Assembly: GCA_033398695.1 (NCBI GenBank)
Contig: CM065815.1
Span: 14,253,501-14,317,500, forward strand
Origin: Orobanche coerulescens
Taxonomy: Eukaryota > Streptophyta > Magnoliopsida > Lamiales > Orobanchaceae
Length of the DNA: 64,000 bases
Direction of reading: 5' to 3'
Positions 33,226 through 46,116 of the stretch are shown here, piece by piece. The notes under the pieces were generated by a model that was given only the letters and a program-made list of their open reading frames with translations, made no database searches and was not told the origin of the DNA. Each line of letters begins with the position of its first letter. The first letter of the stretch is position 1. A program made the translations under genes and the position numbers.

Positions 33226-36200
33226 TGTAACACCCCCAATCCGCTCAGGGATATTACACGCCGTAGAACCTTTCCTCAAGGATCTACCAGGCTGGTAACA
33301 ACATATAACAACTCAACCATGCCTTTAAGGCTAAAATGACTCAGTAGACCGATTTGGCCTTTCAATAAAAACATACAACTCAAATACAACTCATGCCCAC
33401 GCAGGGGTCAAAACACAAGCACACCCGTACAACGGGAAAAATATAGCAGCGGAAAATAAAGTACAACTGAACCAATAAACAATGTACGGTTCCTCATGTG
33501 ATTAGTATCGATCATCTTTCATCATCCTTCGTGCCGACCTTGTGTTATGCTCCAAAAACTGAATGCAAAAATAGACATCCACCCCCCGAATACTCGGGGG
33601 TTAGCAAAACTCCACTGTTTTGCTAGTGCAAGTACAAGTGCAAAAATACGAGTCATACAATTCACATTCCACGAACGATTATAATCTGGAATCCTCAAAG
33701 ATTCAAATACAACAGGATGAACACTTCCCGAGGCAAGAGTTTGAGTAAAGACTTCCCAAAATTTCAAGATCAAAGTATCAAGGGAAACAATTTATAAAAT
33801 GATTTGAAATACCATCGGGAGTTTTAATAGAAAATAATTTAGGATTATCAAATCCTACTTTTCAAAACCCAAAAGACGAAAGGGGTCACCGCCCCAAAAG
33901 TTTACTTTCCGGAAAATAACCTTTACCAAACCGTTGGGATTTTAGCCCCAAATCCGTCAAATGACCTTTACAAAAACGTTGGGATTTTAGCCCCAAATCC
34001 GTCAAATGACCTTTATAAAAACGTTGGGATTTTAGCCCCAAATCTCATCAACTCATAGTACACGAGAACGACAACAAGGTTCGTCTTCCAACATCAAAAT
34101 CCACAATTAAAGGATTTAACACAAACAACCAAATACTCTAGTGCCATCCTAGCCGAGTAAGCCAAACGAACACTTACCTCTTACACACTTAGTCGATGCA
34201 TGCAATCATGAAAACATAGTTCCAAAGCACTCATTTTCGGAAATGCCAATATCAAATCACATTTGCAAAATGCACCACAATTAACCGCGGACCCACAGCT
34301 TCGTGGATCCCTACCGAGACCCCGTCGGATCTAACCCGTAGTGGTTAAAAGCAAGCTCGTGGTCCCACAGCTTCGTGGAGCCCTACCGATACCCCGTCGG
34401 ATCTAACCCGTAGTGAGCATACACACACACACGTTACTCATGCAATACTAATATGCTAAGAATGTAAGTTCATCAAGAATACTTACTAGAGATGGCCATT
34501 TATCCGACAACATTATCAAACTCTTCAAAACACAATAACAAGATTAAACACGGAATACACGGTTCCATAACTTTAAACAATAGGTATATCATCAAAGCCT
34601 TCAACGTTCAAATTAATCAATTCCCAAAACACAACGTTCACAAAACACACACGCGTTTTGAAAGACAGCCTTTAACGAGGCCAAACCGAAATCTTTTGGA
34701 AATTCATTTTAAAATAACCAAACAAACACACCAAAACGACCACCGATCAATCATATCCACAAAACGAGAAGCGTATGAACAAGGTACTTGCCTCGAATAA
34801 GAACAACGCGAAGAATCGACCGAAGTAGGTTGACACGAACCGACTACGAACCCGCCGACTCCACCGATCGCCAACTCGCGTTCATAAACTACGAAGGACA
34901 ATAACAATAATGAAATGAATTCCCTAACACGACTTAAAGACGTTGAATTCAAAGAACGAATGACGAAAGTTCAAGCGTTTCCCCCAAAACGGCCAAGAAC
35001 ACGATTCGTTCCGTCAAAACCCGAAAACGGAATTCCAAGTTGAAATATGGATATACAATCCATAGAATATGTTTAACAACATCATTTAACCACAATCGAT
35101 CCATCAAAAACGGATGAAAAACGAGATCGAGAATAAATCCCCCAAAAAGTCAATTTGAAGAAAATCAAGAAATATACTTCGATTCGACGAAGAACAATGG
35201 ATTAAATGATGTTAAACACAAGAATACTACCAAGATTAATCATACCCATCATGAATTAATCAATAATACGGAACGAATCGGACAAAAACGCAAAAACCCC
35301 AAAATTCAAGAAACTAGGGTTCTAAGAAAGATTACCTTGATTCGCTGGATCAAAGGATGATATAGGATGATTGATTGATGTTATGAACTCAAGAACTTCG
35401 TGGATTTGTTGTTAAACAACATGGCTCCATGATAAGCACACCCTCAGCCGCGGAAGAGAAGGAGAAGAAGGAGAAAAATGGCCAAAAACCCGTCTGCAGG
35501 GCCATAAATAGGCTGCATAGTGTGCCGCGGCTCAGCGGGAGTGTGCCGCGGCACAGGGCCAAATCTGCCGGAAGTGACTCGGCAGTGTGCCGCGGCCCTG
35601 CCGGCATGTGCCGCGGCACACGGTACAGGCTGCTCGGCCAAATCTGGAAAATGAGAGTAACTTAGCTATTTCGACCATAACTCCCTCGTATGGACTCCGA
35701 TTGACTCACCGTTTGAACCATTGGAAAGCTAACTCGATGCTTTATAATATTGCAGAGATTCAGAATTTTTGGAGTTTCCAAAAATTAATGGTGATCTAAC
35801 AAAGTCGAACTCATACATGGAAAAGTCGTATAGTAACACTGAACTCAACAAAACGACACCGAAATCCAAACCTGAATACGAACCGAAGGTACGGTTACGA
35901 AGTACTCGCAAAGACGAATCTAAGAGCTAATAGAACACACGATTCCGACCACCCGAAGGCTCGAAATTCGACAACGGAAGTAATTACCCCAAACTTTGGG
36001 AAATTACGAAAACGATCCAAAACGTCCGAAATACACGATACATGATCGAAACACCAAACCAAATATCGCAACATGAATAATAACATTAAATGAACTTACG
36101 AGAAACTCGAAACAATAGTTTCGGACGAGATTCGCAAGAATCGAACTCAAGTGCGGAAAAGTCGCTAAAAAGCTCGGAACTCAACAAAACGATACCGAAA

Positions 36201-36329
36201 CGAATTCGGATGACAAAAAGTGCAGAATTAATCATTCTCGTAATGACGAAACGGTCATGAGCGAGTCGCCAAAACGGACTTCCGCCGAAAAAAAGAAAAT
36301 TACCGAAATTCGAAATTGCGGATATTACA
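33226..36329 (-). repeat. 3' LTR of LARD-E
   Basis: A 3104-bp LTR. In element sense it holds U3 homologous to LARD-B, a different palindrome cassette (35619-35522), the AGGCAAGTA motif (plus about 34786-34795), duplicated TCCGACGGGGTCTCGGTA segments (about 34420-34280), and an intact CCCCCGAGTATTCGGGGG hairpin (about 33583-33600). An apparent ORF of about 102 codons at 34492-34800 is antisense to the LTR and is repeated only because the LTR is. Confidence 0.94.
35501..35619 (-). promoter_or_regulatory. LARD-E LTR promoter: GTGCCGCGGCAC palindromes
   Basis: Four units of a 12-bp palindrome at 35522-35533, 35543-35554, 35587-35598 and 35608-35619; two are perfect GTGCCGCGGCAC. They sit just upstream (in element sense) of a TATTTATGG/ATAAATA box at about 35501-35512. 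The copy in the other LTR is at about 51800-51913. Sequence on the far side of the cassette matches LARD-B closely, so the cassette is the part that differs. Confidence 0.7.
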
Positions 36330-38670
36330 TTCTACCCTCCTTTTCGTCCCGAAACTTAAAACAAGTAGGGGGAAGCAATATACCCGCCAGGAAAACTCGA
36401 CGAGATACACAAAAACAGAAAACTCGTGCCCAACGGCGAGACGCTGCAAGAAACGCAAAGAGACATACGGCGTGAAAACACGCTCCACGACGACCATCAC
36501 AACGCCACCCGTAGAGACATGATAAAATCAACAAGTGACAAACGTCATCAAACGGATAATACAATCAAGTCAATTATCCGAACAATCACAAAACACAACA
36601 AACGAAAATCTATACGATTGACCAACCCAACGGTACATCAATCAAAACGCGAGCCAATCGTTGAACGAATACGGAATTCCACCGCCCAAGGGTTGGAAGA
36701 TCGAAAACGAGACTAATTTCCCGAACTTAAGGGAATTAGGAAGGAGTCTGAACGCTCAACAATCACGAAACGGGGTCAACAAAAACCAAACAATCAAACG
36801 ATCGAACCACAACGATCGAGACAAAAATCGCACAATCATGTTCGAAACACGAAGGATAATAAAATTCAAACAACAACTCCCATGATGATCTGGTGAGAGC
36901 TACAAGACATGCATTCCCATAAGATCCACAGGAAAGGGAACAGCGATTGAAAAGTCACAACGACAAACGAGTTATTCCGAAACAATACTACACTCGTTCG
37001 ATCAACAAAAGCAAGGGGCAGGACAAGCTCAGAAATGTCAACGAACATGATGAGTCGACAAAGTCGAAAACACAAGAGTTCCAAATCCGATCCACTTCGA
37101 ATAAAAGAACTAATAGAACTAGATGATGTCACTCCCGAACAAGGTTCACAAGAATCGAACCGAACCCGAAAAAGTCACAGCGATAACCAGATCGACCCAC
37201 AACAAGATCACAGCTCGTTCGGACGATGAAACCGAAATACAGAACAAGTTCATAAAGTATCAACGAACATGAGCGAATCGATAGACTGGAGAAAGAGAAA
37301 ATACAGAAGTCAAAATAGTACGGGCATTACCTCCGACCTCATCCACGAAATTCACAAAAACGGGAGCAAGGTAACAAGACATTAAACAACCGACACATAA
37401 CGGAACCATCACCGATGCACACGGTCATACCAAACCAAGCTCTAACAGATCGCACATGCGCGACAACGCAGAAATCACCACGAGGCGACAACATTCAACA
37501 CCAACATCTCGCCTCTCACAGGGGGCTAACACAACAAATGTGTGGAAAACGACTCAACGCTCACACCGCCAATTCGATCATACTCGGGAGCAAATATCAA
37601 AATGACAACGCGATATCATACATACCTACCCAGCCCTCAAACGGGAATGGATAGGTTTTAAAAACGAAAACCTCATTTTGAAAATAATTTAGAAGAACAC
37701 CGGTTGATCTTGAGTATCACCTTTCAAAAAAAAATACAAACGTGAGACATCGTTATCGAGACTTTGAAAACCATCATGCGTTTGGTAAAAATGAGGACAT
37801 TTTCTTTTAGCGAAAGACTTTCAGAAATATTCGACCCTCGGGTCTAAGTATGAGTGTTTCTAGACATTGAAAATATCTCAAAATATTTTGGTCCTCGAGG
37901 TAGAATAATTTGGAAACATATTGTGGCACCTTGGATGTACCACGAAAAAAAAATAATTCATTTTAAAAATACGTCTCGAAATTTATTTTCTAAGATACTC
38001 AAGGTTTTCAAAGATAATTCAATGGGCTAGAATGCCCAAAAATTTCAGGTAATTACACAAAACATTATAGCATCGTGGGTCCCGCGCCGGAACTCACCAG
38101 GCTAAAAATCATTTACAAAAATGCCAAAAAGGCCGATGACGGTAATATTTCAAAAACTCACAAAAGCCATTTACAAAATACTAAATACCATCATAAGAAT
38201 TTCGCCAAAGCGATCAAGGCCATAATGCCAAAACTCGGTTAAAGGAATCGGTTTTCGAAATAAAACTCAGTCGGTAAAATACCGAAAGCCATTACAAAAG
38301 AACTCACGCAGCGGATAAAAGAAATAAGGTCAAACATGCATAATCCAGCAACGCTACTCCTCATATGAACGAAATATGAGGGTCAAATAACCACATATCA
38401 AGAAATTAAAATACATAAGAGGATTCCGTCACTGAACAAATAATCATAAAAATAGCTCGTGTCACACGAGACACAACACAAAGAAGGGAGACTTACATCC
38501 ACAGGACGCACGAAGATGATGATCGCCCCACGATACTAATCACGACCAACAAACTCAAATGACGCGTCGCGACACGACTCAGTCAGATAAAATCCGACGA
38601 AACAAGACTCAAACAACACGACTTGACCCGACAGCCTATGTTTCCACAACCTAAGCTCTGATACCATTTA
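36330..38670 (-). other. Non-coding internal region of LARD-E
   Basis: 2341 bp between the LTRs with no gag or pol similarity. The primer site TGGTATCAGAGC is on the minus strand at 38666-38655. The polypurine tract GGAGGGTAGA is next to the left LTR (36330-36340), and TTTCGGGACGAAA sits beside it (36342-36354). Similarity to the LARD-B internal region is evident, with many small indels. Confidence 0.85.
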
Positions 38671-40873
38671 TGTAACACCCCAATCCGCTCAGGGATATTA
38701 CACGCCGTAGAACCTTTCCTCAAGGATCTACCAGGCTGGTAACAACATATAACAACTCAACCATGCCTTTAAGGCTAAAATGACTCAGTAGACCGATTTG
38801 GCCTTTCAATAAAAACATACAACTCAAATACAACTCATGCCCACGCAGGGGTCAAAACACAAGCACACCCGTACAACGAGAATAATATAGCAGCGGAAGT
38901 ACAACTAAACCAATAAACAATGTACGGTTCCTCATGTGATTAGTATCGATCATTTTTCATCATCCTTCGTGCCGACCTTGTGTTATGCTCCAAAACTTGA
39001 ATGCAAAAATAGACATCCACCCCCCGAATACTCGGGGGTTAGCAAAACTCCACTGTTTTGCTAGTGCAAGTACAAGTGCAAAAATACGAGTCATACAATT
39101 CACATTCCACGAACGATTATAATCTGGAATCCTCAAAGATTCAAATACAACAGGATGAACACTTCCCGAGGCAAGAGTTTGAGTAAAGACTTCCCAAAAT
39201 TTCAAGATCAAAATATCAAGGGAAACAATTTATAAAATGATTTGAAATACCATCGGGAGTTTTAATAGAAAACAATTTAGGATTATCAAATCCTACTTTT
39301 CAAAACCCAAAAGACGAAAGGGGTCACCGCCCCAAAAGTTTATTTTCCGGAAAATAACCTTTACCAAACCATTGGGATTTTAGCCCCAAATCCGTCAAAT
39401 GACCTTTACAAAAACGTTGGGATTTTAGCCCCAAATCCCTCAAATGACCTTTATAAAAACGTTGGGATTTTAGCCCCAAATCTCATCAACTCATAGTACA
39501 CGAGAACGACAACAAGGTTCGTCTTCCAACATCAAAATCCACAATTAAAGATTTAACACAAACAACCAAATACTCTAGTGCCATCCTAGCCGAGTAAGCC
39601 AAACGTACACTTACCTCTTACACACTTAGTCGATGCATGCAATCATGAAAACATAGTTCCAAAGCACTCATTTCCGGAAATGCCAATATCAAATCACATT
39701 TGCAAAATGCACCACAATTAACCGCGGACCCACAGCTTCGTGGATCCCTACCGAGACCCCGTCGGATCTAACCCGTAGTGGTTAAAAGCAAGCTCGCGGT
39801 CCCACAGCTTCGTGGAGCCCTACCGAGACCCCGTCGGATCTAACCCGTAGTGAGCATACACACACACACGTTACTCATGCAATACTAATATGCTAAGAAT
39901 GTAAGTTCATCAAGAATACTTACTAGAGATGGCCATTTATCCGACAACATTATCAAACTCTTCAAAACACAATAACAAGATTAAACACGGAATACACGAT
40001 TCCATAACTTTAAACAATAGGTATATCATCAAAGCCTTCAACGTTCAAAATAATCAATTCCCAAAACACAACGTTCACAAAACACACACGCGTTTTGAAA
40101 GAGAGCCTTTAACGAGGCCAAACCGAAATCTTTTGGAAATTCATTTTAAAATAACCAAACAAACACACCAAAACGACCACCGATCAATCATATCCACAAA
40201 ACGAGAAGCGTATGAACAAGGTACTTGCCTTGAATAAGAACAACGTGAAGAATCGACCGAAGTAGGTTGACACGAACCGACTACAAACCCGTCGACTCCA
40301 CCGATCGCCAACTCGCGTTCATAAACTACGAAGGACAATAACAATAATGAAATGAATTCCCTAACACGACTTAAAGCCGTTGAATTCAAAGAATGAATGA
40401 CGAAAGTTCAAGCGTTTCCCCCAAAACGGCCAAGAACACGATTCGTTCCGTCAAAACCCGAAAACGGAATTCCAAGTTGAAATATGGATATACAATCCAT
40501 AGAATATGTTTAACAACATCATTTAACCACAATCGATCCATCAAAAACGGATGAAAAACGAGATCGAGAACAAATCCCCCAAAAAGTCAATTTGAAGGAA
40601 ATCAAGAAATATACTTCGATTCGACGAAGAACAATGGATTAAATGATGTTAAACACAAGAATACTACCAAGATTAATCATACCCATCATGAATTAATCAA
40701 TAATACGGAACGAATCGGACAAAAACGCAAAAACCCCAAAATTCAAGAAACTAGGGTTCTAAGAAAGATTACCTTGATTCGCTGGATCAAAGGATGATAT
40801 AGGATGATTGATTGATGTTATGAACTCAAGAACTTCGTGAATTTGTTGTTAAACAACATGGCTCCATGATAAG
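38671..40873 (-). repeat. 5' LTR of LARD-E, distal part
   Basis: This corresponds to 33226 to about 35440 of the 3' LTR, near-identical. It is cut at ATAAG (40869-40873) by Athila-F and continues at 51728. The two parts together make about 3096 bp. Confidence 0.94.
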
Positions 40874-42746
40874 TGATCGGTCAAAAACTTATCCTAAAAA
40901 TAGGAGTTCTTGAGTCGCTCGCAAATATATACGAGGTAGAAGTAGTTTGTGGTGAGTTCTACCAAGGTCTTTTCTCTCGAGGATTGTCCAACAGGGCTTC
41001 GTATAATTTTTTTGTTACAAATTGCGAGAAATAAATACTAAAATAGATTATTGGGTTTTTAAATATTAATTAAATTAAAATGCACTATTTTTAATTTAAA
41101 CTATTTTTAATAAGACTATTTTTATAAGACTATTTTTAACAAGACTATTTATACTAGACTATTTATATTAAGAATATTTATACTAGACTATTTATACTAG
41201 ACTATTTATATTAAGACTATTTTTAACTAGACTATTTTTAGTAGACTATTTATACTAGACTATTTATATTAAGACTATTTATATTAAGACTATTTTTAAT
41301 ACTACTAGTTTTAAGAAAACTATTTTTATACTAGACTATTTTTAACTAGTGAAAATGAATAGAATTAAAATGAGTTGGGAATTTATAAAATCTAGGGATT
41401 ACGGGTTCATTAAATTAGGTTTTTAATTAAGTATAGGGATTGATTTACACGGATATAAAAGAAAACGAATGTTTATCGAGTAATCAACTTTTCACCTCGT
41501 ACTTTCGTAATCAAAGATGTCTTAACCACTTTCGCAATCTTAAGATGTTGATAACAAGATTAACACTTGATAGATTGAAGAGATATGTTTCCAATTCACT
41601 CAACAATCAATCAAGGAGATTTCATTAGTAGAAATAGGATATGATCAATCTCTATTTAAACCAATTAGTCCTTTTAATCAAAATAGTGTAAATCAATCAA
41701 ATACTCAATATATAACCTAATAGAAATCCCCTTCCCTAGGAAGAAAGATTAGCTACTCATTGGTTTATACAAACTAAAATTATAATAGAAATAATTGATA
41801 TACATAATATATATATATATATATATAAACTTTTAATTACTAGAACTTAATGACAATAGATAAAACTTATTTGAATATGATGAATCAAAGTGCAAGAAAC
41901 AAACTTCAAAATATAACTTCAAACTTGTTTAAAGGTTACAAGCTTACCAAAATTGAAAGTAAAATACTAAGTGCTTATTGATCAAGCACTTTTCAATTAC
42001 AAACTAAATGAAAGAAAAACTTCAAACCAAAAATAAAATACAAACTAAAATTGAAAGTTCTAAGGAAAATATATTGCTAAAGGAAAGGAGTATTTCTTAG
42101 CAAGAAGTTGAGGATTTCTTGGTAAGAATGTGGAGTGATTTTGCAATGGGTGAAGATGCCCTTTTATAGGTGATTTTCAAGAATACAATTGATTATTTAA
42201 TTCAAAATATCTATTGTAATATCATTTTTAATTCTTTGTTCACACTTCACCCATGACTTTGATTTTTCAGATTTTTGACCATAAAAATATCTTGTGGTTG
42301 AGTTCACAAGTTGGTCAAAAATGGACTAATTTTGCATGGCATCTGTGAAAAACGGCGATGTAAAACGGCCCAGGTTGCCCCGTGTTGTGCGCCGCTTTGT
42401 GGTGACTCGGTCTTTTTCCGGAATACGCGTGAGGACACGGCGCTAAATGCCGGCCGTGTGTGAAACGGCCCAAGACACGGCCTCTTTTGCGCCGTATGTG
42501 AAACGGCCGGCGAACACGGTCCATTTTGCGCCGTTTTGTATGGTCGCTTGTCCCGAAAAATTCCCGCGTTGGATTTGATCTTGTTTTCCGTCCTTTTGAT
42601 GCTTCATGTCGCAATCAGAAATAACCATTTTTAGCTCATGTTTGGACATATCTCGTAAAATATATATTTTTAATCACAAATCGCATAATTATGCCCTAAA
42701 AATGAATATTTTGTATATGAATTTTAGATCAATTATGCACTAATCA
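40874..42746 (-). repeat. 3' LTR of Athila-F
   Basis: A 1873-bp LTR. In element sense it holds a GC-rich palindromic block (42540 to 42345) with ACACGGC/GCCGTGT and GGCCGT/ACGGCC inverted arms, a TATA box CTATAAAAG (plus 42161-42169), a short (AT)n run at about 41805-41826, and a degenerate minisatellite of ACTATTTNTA-type units at about 41085-41345. The block from 42340 to 42545 is far more GC-rich than the surrounding DNA. Confidence 0.93.
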
Positions 42747-44557
42747 AATACCCCACGCTTAAATTCTTGCTAGTCCCGAGCAAGACTCTTTATTAATCAC
42801 ACACAAAATAAAAATTAAAATAAGACATAAAATAAAAAATAAAAAATAATACACACAAATTTAAGAAAATTAATTATATATAAAGATAAAAAGAGATCAA
42901 AATGCCAGTAATACACAATAACCAAATTTATACAGTAGATAGAAAATGAATCAAGATTCAAAATAAATCTACTAACGATTTTGAAGTTAAAACACGGTTT
43001 TTATTTTTGTAATTCCAAAATGCAAGGTTTCCCCCCCTAAATGTTGATTATTTCTTTCCCACTCGTGACTTCACACGACTCCCTTTAATGGTTGCTCTCG
43101 ATCACTCGTTTATTTTTCGACTCAATATGAAGAAGAATTTCATCGGCGTCATCAAATATTGTGATTTTCACAAAATTGAGTGTATTGAAATTCAGCTGCT
43201 AATTAATTCAAATCTGCTCATAAACTACATCCCTTTTAGTGATAGCTTTCACACCGTTATTTGCTAACGTGTAGCTCTTTTCACTAACACAATTTCTATC
43301 TCATTATTTTTCTTTCGTAAAAAGGTGATAGCTTTCACACCGTTATTTGCTAACGTGTAGATCTTTTCACCAATTTTTCTGATACGGCAGCTACGCACCA
43401 ACAATGGTTAGTCCTTTATTTTTAGAAAAATTTAAGACTTCCAAAATTAGGCAGCTGTTGCTGCTCAACACTTCTCCTTTTCGTCATTTATTTTTTTAGG
43501 TGATAGCTTTCACACCGTTATTTGCTAACGTGTAGCTCTTTTCACCAATGACTCCTTTTTTTTTTAGGGAATAGAATTTTTGCAGAAAATCATTTTTTAG
43601 TTAAGCATGAAAAATCAAAAACTCCACAAATTAAGTAAATTTCAGTTTTATTTTTCATCAACCAATTGATTCTTCTTTTCTCAAGATAACGAATGACTCG
43701 ATTTTATATGATAATTACAAGGCTTGGAAAGAGAGATTAAGGCTCAAAAAAATTTTTTTGGAATATACAATTTTTTTACCGGTTAAAACAATTTTAGAAG
43801 CTTGTATATAGTTAATTTATTGGTGTTTATGGCCAGATCTAGAAATCTCACAAATCAAAATACTATATATATATATATACTAAAATAAAAAATTTAAGGC
43901 AAATAAAAACACACCAAAATACTAACACACTAAAACATACTACAACAAACCACCCCCAAACTTGAAAATAAAAGCGTCTCGCTTATAAAATAAAAATAAA
44001 AATCAATGCGAGAAAGTAATACTCCCTGTTAAAAAAGTTGATGTCTGAGCCTAACGCCTTTTAGAATCTGCAAGAGAATAAATATACGAGGCACACACAA
44101 AAGAAAATAAAATCTACTCGTAAGTATAACATAATTTTTTAGATGCGCATCAAGAAAGTCCGAAGAGTCGCCTTACGCCGCCATCAAAGTTTTTAAAAAA
44201 AAAAGCAAAGCACGAAATAAAAATTACAAAGAATACATAAATCGCGAATAGATGCGCGTCAAGAGATTAAGAAGAAACTCCTTAAGCCGCCATCATTTAA
44301 TTTTTTTTTTTTTTTTTTTTTGATTTTTTTTTTTTTTTTTTTTTTTTGAAATAATATTAAAAACAATAAATAAATTGTGTTCCCACCCAATAATGGGTTG
44401 TTTAATGTAATTAGAATTAAAACTTCCTGTTTTAGTCGTGCGACGGATCTTCAAGGGTTATGCTCTCTCGTGAGGAATTTTACGATTTTCAAAATAAGGC
44501 TTTACCTCGTGTCCGTTCACCTGAAATGACTCTTTGGTTTGAGGATTTATCACCTGA
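42747..44557 (-). other. 3' non-coding region of Athila-F with three repeated hairpins
   Basis: The polypurine tract (minus AGCGTGGGGTATT) adjoins the LTR at 42747-42760. Three near-identical 45-50 bp segments at 43238-43284, 43324-43371 and 43499-43548 each fold into a long imperfect hairpin. A second purine tract (minus AAGTTTGGGGGTGG) lies at 43949-43962. A duplicated segment with GATGCGC and GCCGCCATCA lies at 44142-44190 and 44249-44295, next to long T runs (44298-44347). No coding sequence was found. Confidence 0.8.
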
Positions 44558-45604
44558 TTACTCGTATGGAAATACTTCCTCAATCTCGAAGGGTCCTGGC
44601 CCAAGTGATTTTAGCTTACTCGGAAATAATCGCAAACGAATTAAATAAAAGTACTTTCGCACTGGTTCAAGGTGTTTGAGGGTAAGTTTCCGGTCATGAA
44701 GTCTCTTGACTTTGTCTTTGTAAATCGAGAGTTCTCGTATGCTTCGTTTCTTAACTCGTCTAGTTCGGATATTTGTAGCGCCTTTTCCTGTCGACTTTTT
44801 CAATTCCATTGAAACGGCCTTAATTGCCCAATAAGCTTTATGTTCGATTTCAACCGGAAGGTGACAATTTTTTCCATAGACTAGACGGTAAGGGCTCATT
44901 CCCAATGGACTCTTGTATGTCGTTCGGTATGCCCAAAGTGCATCGACCAATTTTTCAGCCCAATCTTTTCGAGTTGGGCTTACGCTTTTTCCAAGATCCC
45001 TTTTATTTGTCGGTTGCTTGTTTCACCGACCCGACGTTTGTGGATGGTAGGAGTTGCAATTTTGTGATTTATGCCATTTTTGGCCATAAGCTTGTCAAAT
45101 AACTTGTTGCGTAGTGAGATCCCCATCACCGATTATTGCCTTGGGAAATCCGAAACGGTGATTATGTATTCTGTACAAACTTAACAACAATATTAGCATC
45201 ATTAGTCCTTGTGGGGATTGCCTCAACCCACTTGGATACATAATCGATCGCTAAAAGAATGTACTCAAAATTTCCAGATTTAGTGAATGGTCCCATAAAA
45301 TCAATTCCAATACATCAAAAATTTCTACGACCAAATTGATCGTGAGGGGCATCTCATTTCTTTTTCCGATATTACCAGTTCGTTGACACCTATCGCACTG
45401 AACACAAAAATGATATGCGTCTTTAAATAAGGATGGCCAATACAAACCAGATTGGAGAATTTTTTGTGCGGTCTTTTGTCCGCCAAAATGTCCTCCGCAA
45501 TGAAGTTCGTGGCAAAAGGTTAGTACACTTTGTTGCTCATCTTCTGGGACACATCGCCTCATGATTTCATCTTTGCATAATCGAAAAAGGCATGGTTCGT
45601 CCAA
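44558..45604 (-). pseudogene. Athila-F integrase, broken
   Basis: The N-terminal half (45604-45251) shows an H2C2 zinc finger (HELHCGGHFGG...CVQCDRCQRTG). The catalytic middle (about 45250-44950) is frameshifted and only partly readable. The C-terminal half (44950-44558) has LWAYRTTYKSPLGMSPYRLV and an LGPGPFEI end, as in Athila/Tat integrases. The family inserts element cDNA into chromosomes. There is no chromodomain. Confidence 0.85.
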
Positions 45605-46116
45605 GTTTTAGTTTTTGCATGATGATTAAAAACTTTTCTTTTCTTGGTAAGATATGTTAGTTGGGAGCATTTCACAAACCAAATAATTCACAATATCTCA
45701 AACCAAGGTACCAAGAAATTTTAAATAGATTTTCATGTGGAAAAGAGTCCACAATTTGTTCATGTTTGTTATCTATTTCTTCGTTATTTTTAAACGAGAC
45801 AAATGGTCTGCGACCACATTTTCACTTCCTTTTCGATCCTTTATTTCCACATTAAATTCTTGAAGCATTAAAATCCACCGAATCAACCGAGGTTTCGCTT
45901 GTTGCTTTTTCAACAGATGTCGTAAAGCCGCATGGTCTCGAATGTACAATCACTTTAGATCCTACAATATAAGATCTAAATTTATCCAAAGGAGAAAACC
46001 ACAATGACTAATAATTCTTTCTCGGTTGTCGTATAATTAACTCGCGCATCATTTAATGTTAGACTAGCGTAATAAACTACACGAGCATTTTATCAATTCT
46101 TTGGCCCAAAATCGCA
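45605..46116 (-). pseudogene. Athila-F RNase H region, strongly decayed
   Basis: This lies between RT and integrase, where RNase H is expected. Only scattered short matches remain in different frames on the minus strand. No catalytic motif can be placed with confidence. Confidence 0.45.

Noticed and set aside
34492..34800. 102-codon ORF repeated almost identically at 39929-40237
   Set aside because: It is conserved only because it lies in both LTRs of LARD-E. It is antisense to the element and has no family resemblance.
42315..42614. GC-rich 99-codon ORF in Athila-F LTR and its match at 51287-51580
   Set aside because: It lies in the palindromic U3 block and results from GC-rich repeats. 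It is frameshifted between the two LTRs and has no domain.
44298..44347. Long T runs read as a poly(A) tail of a LINE or processed gene
   Set aside because: The runs are internal to Athila-F and not next to any LINE or cDNA-like sequence, with no target duplication.
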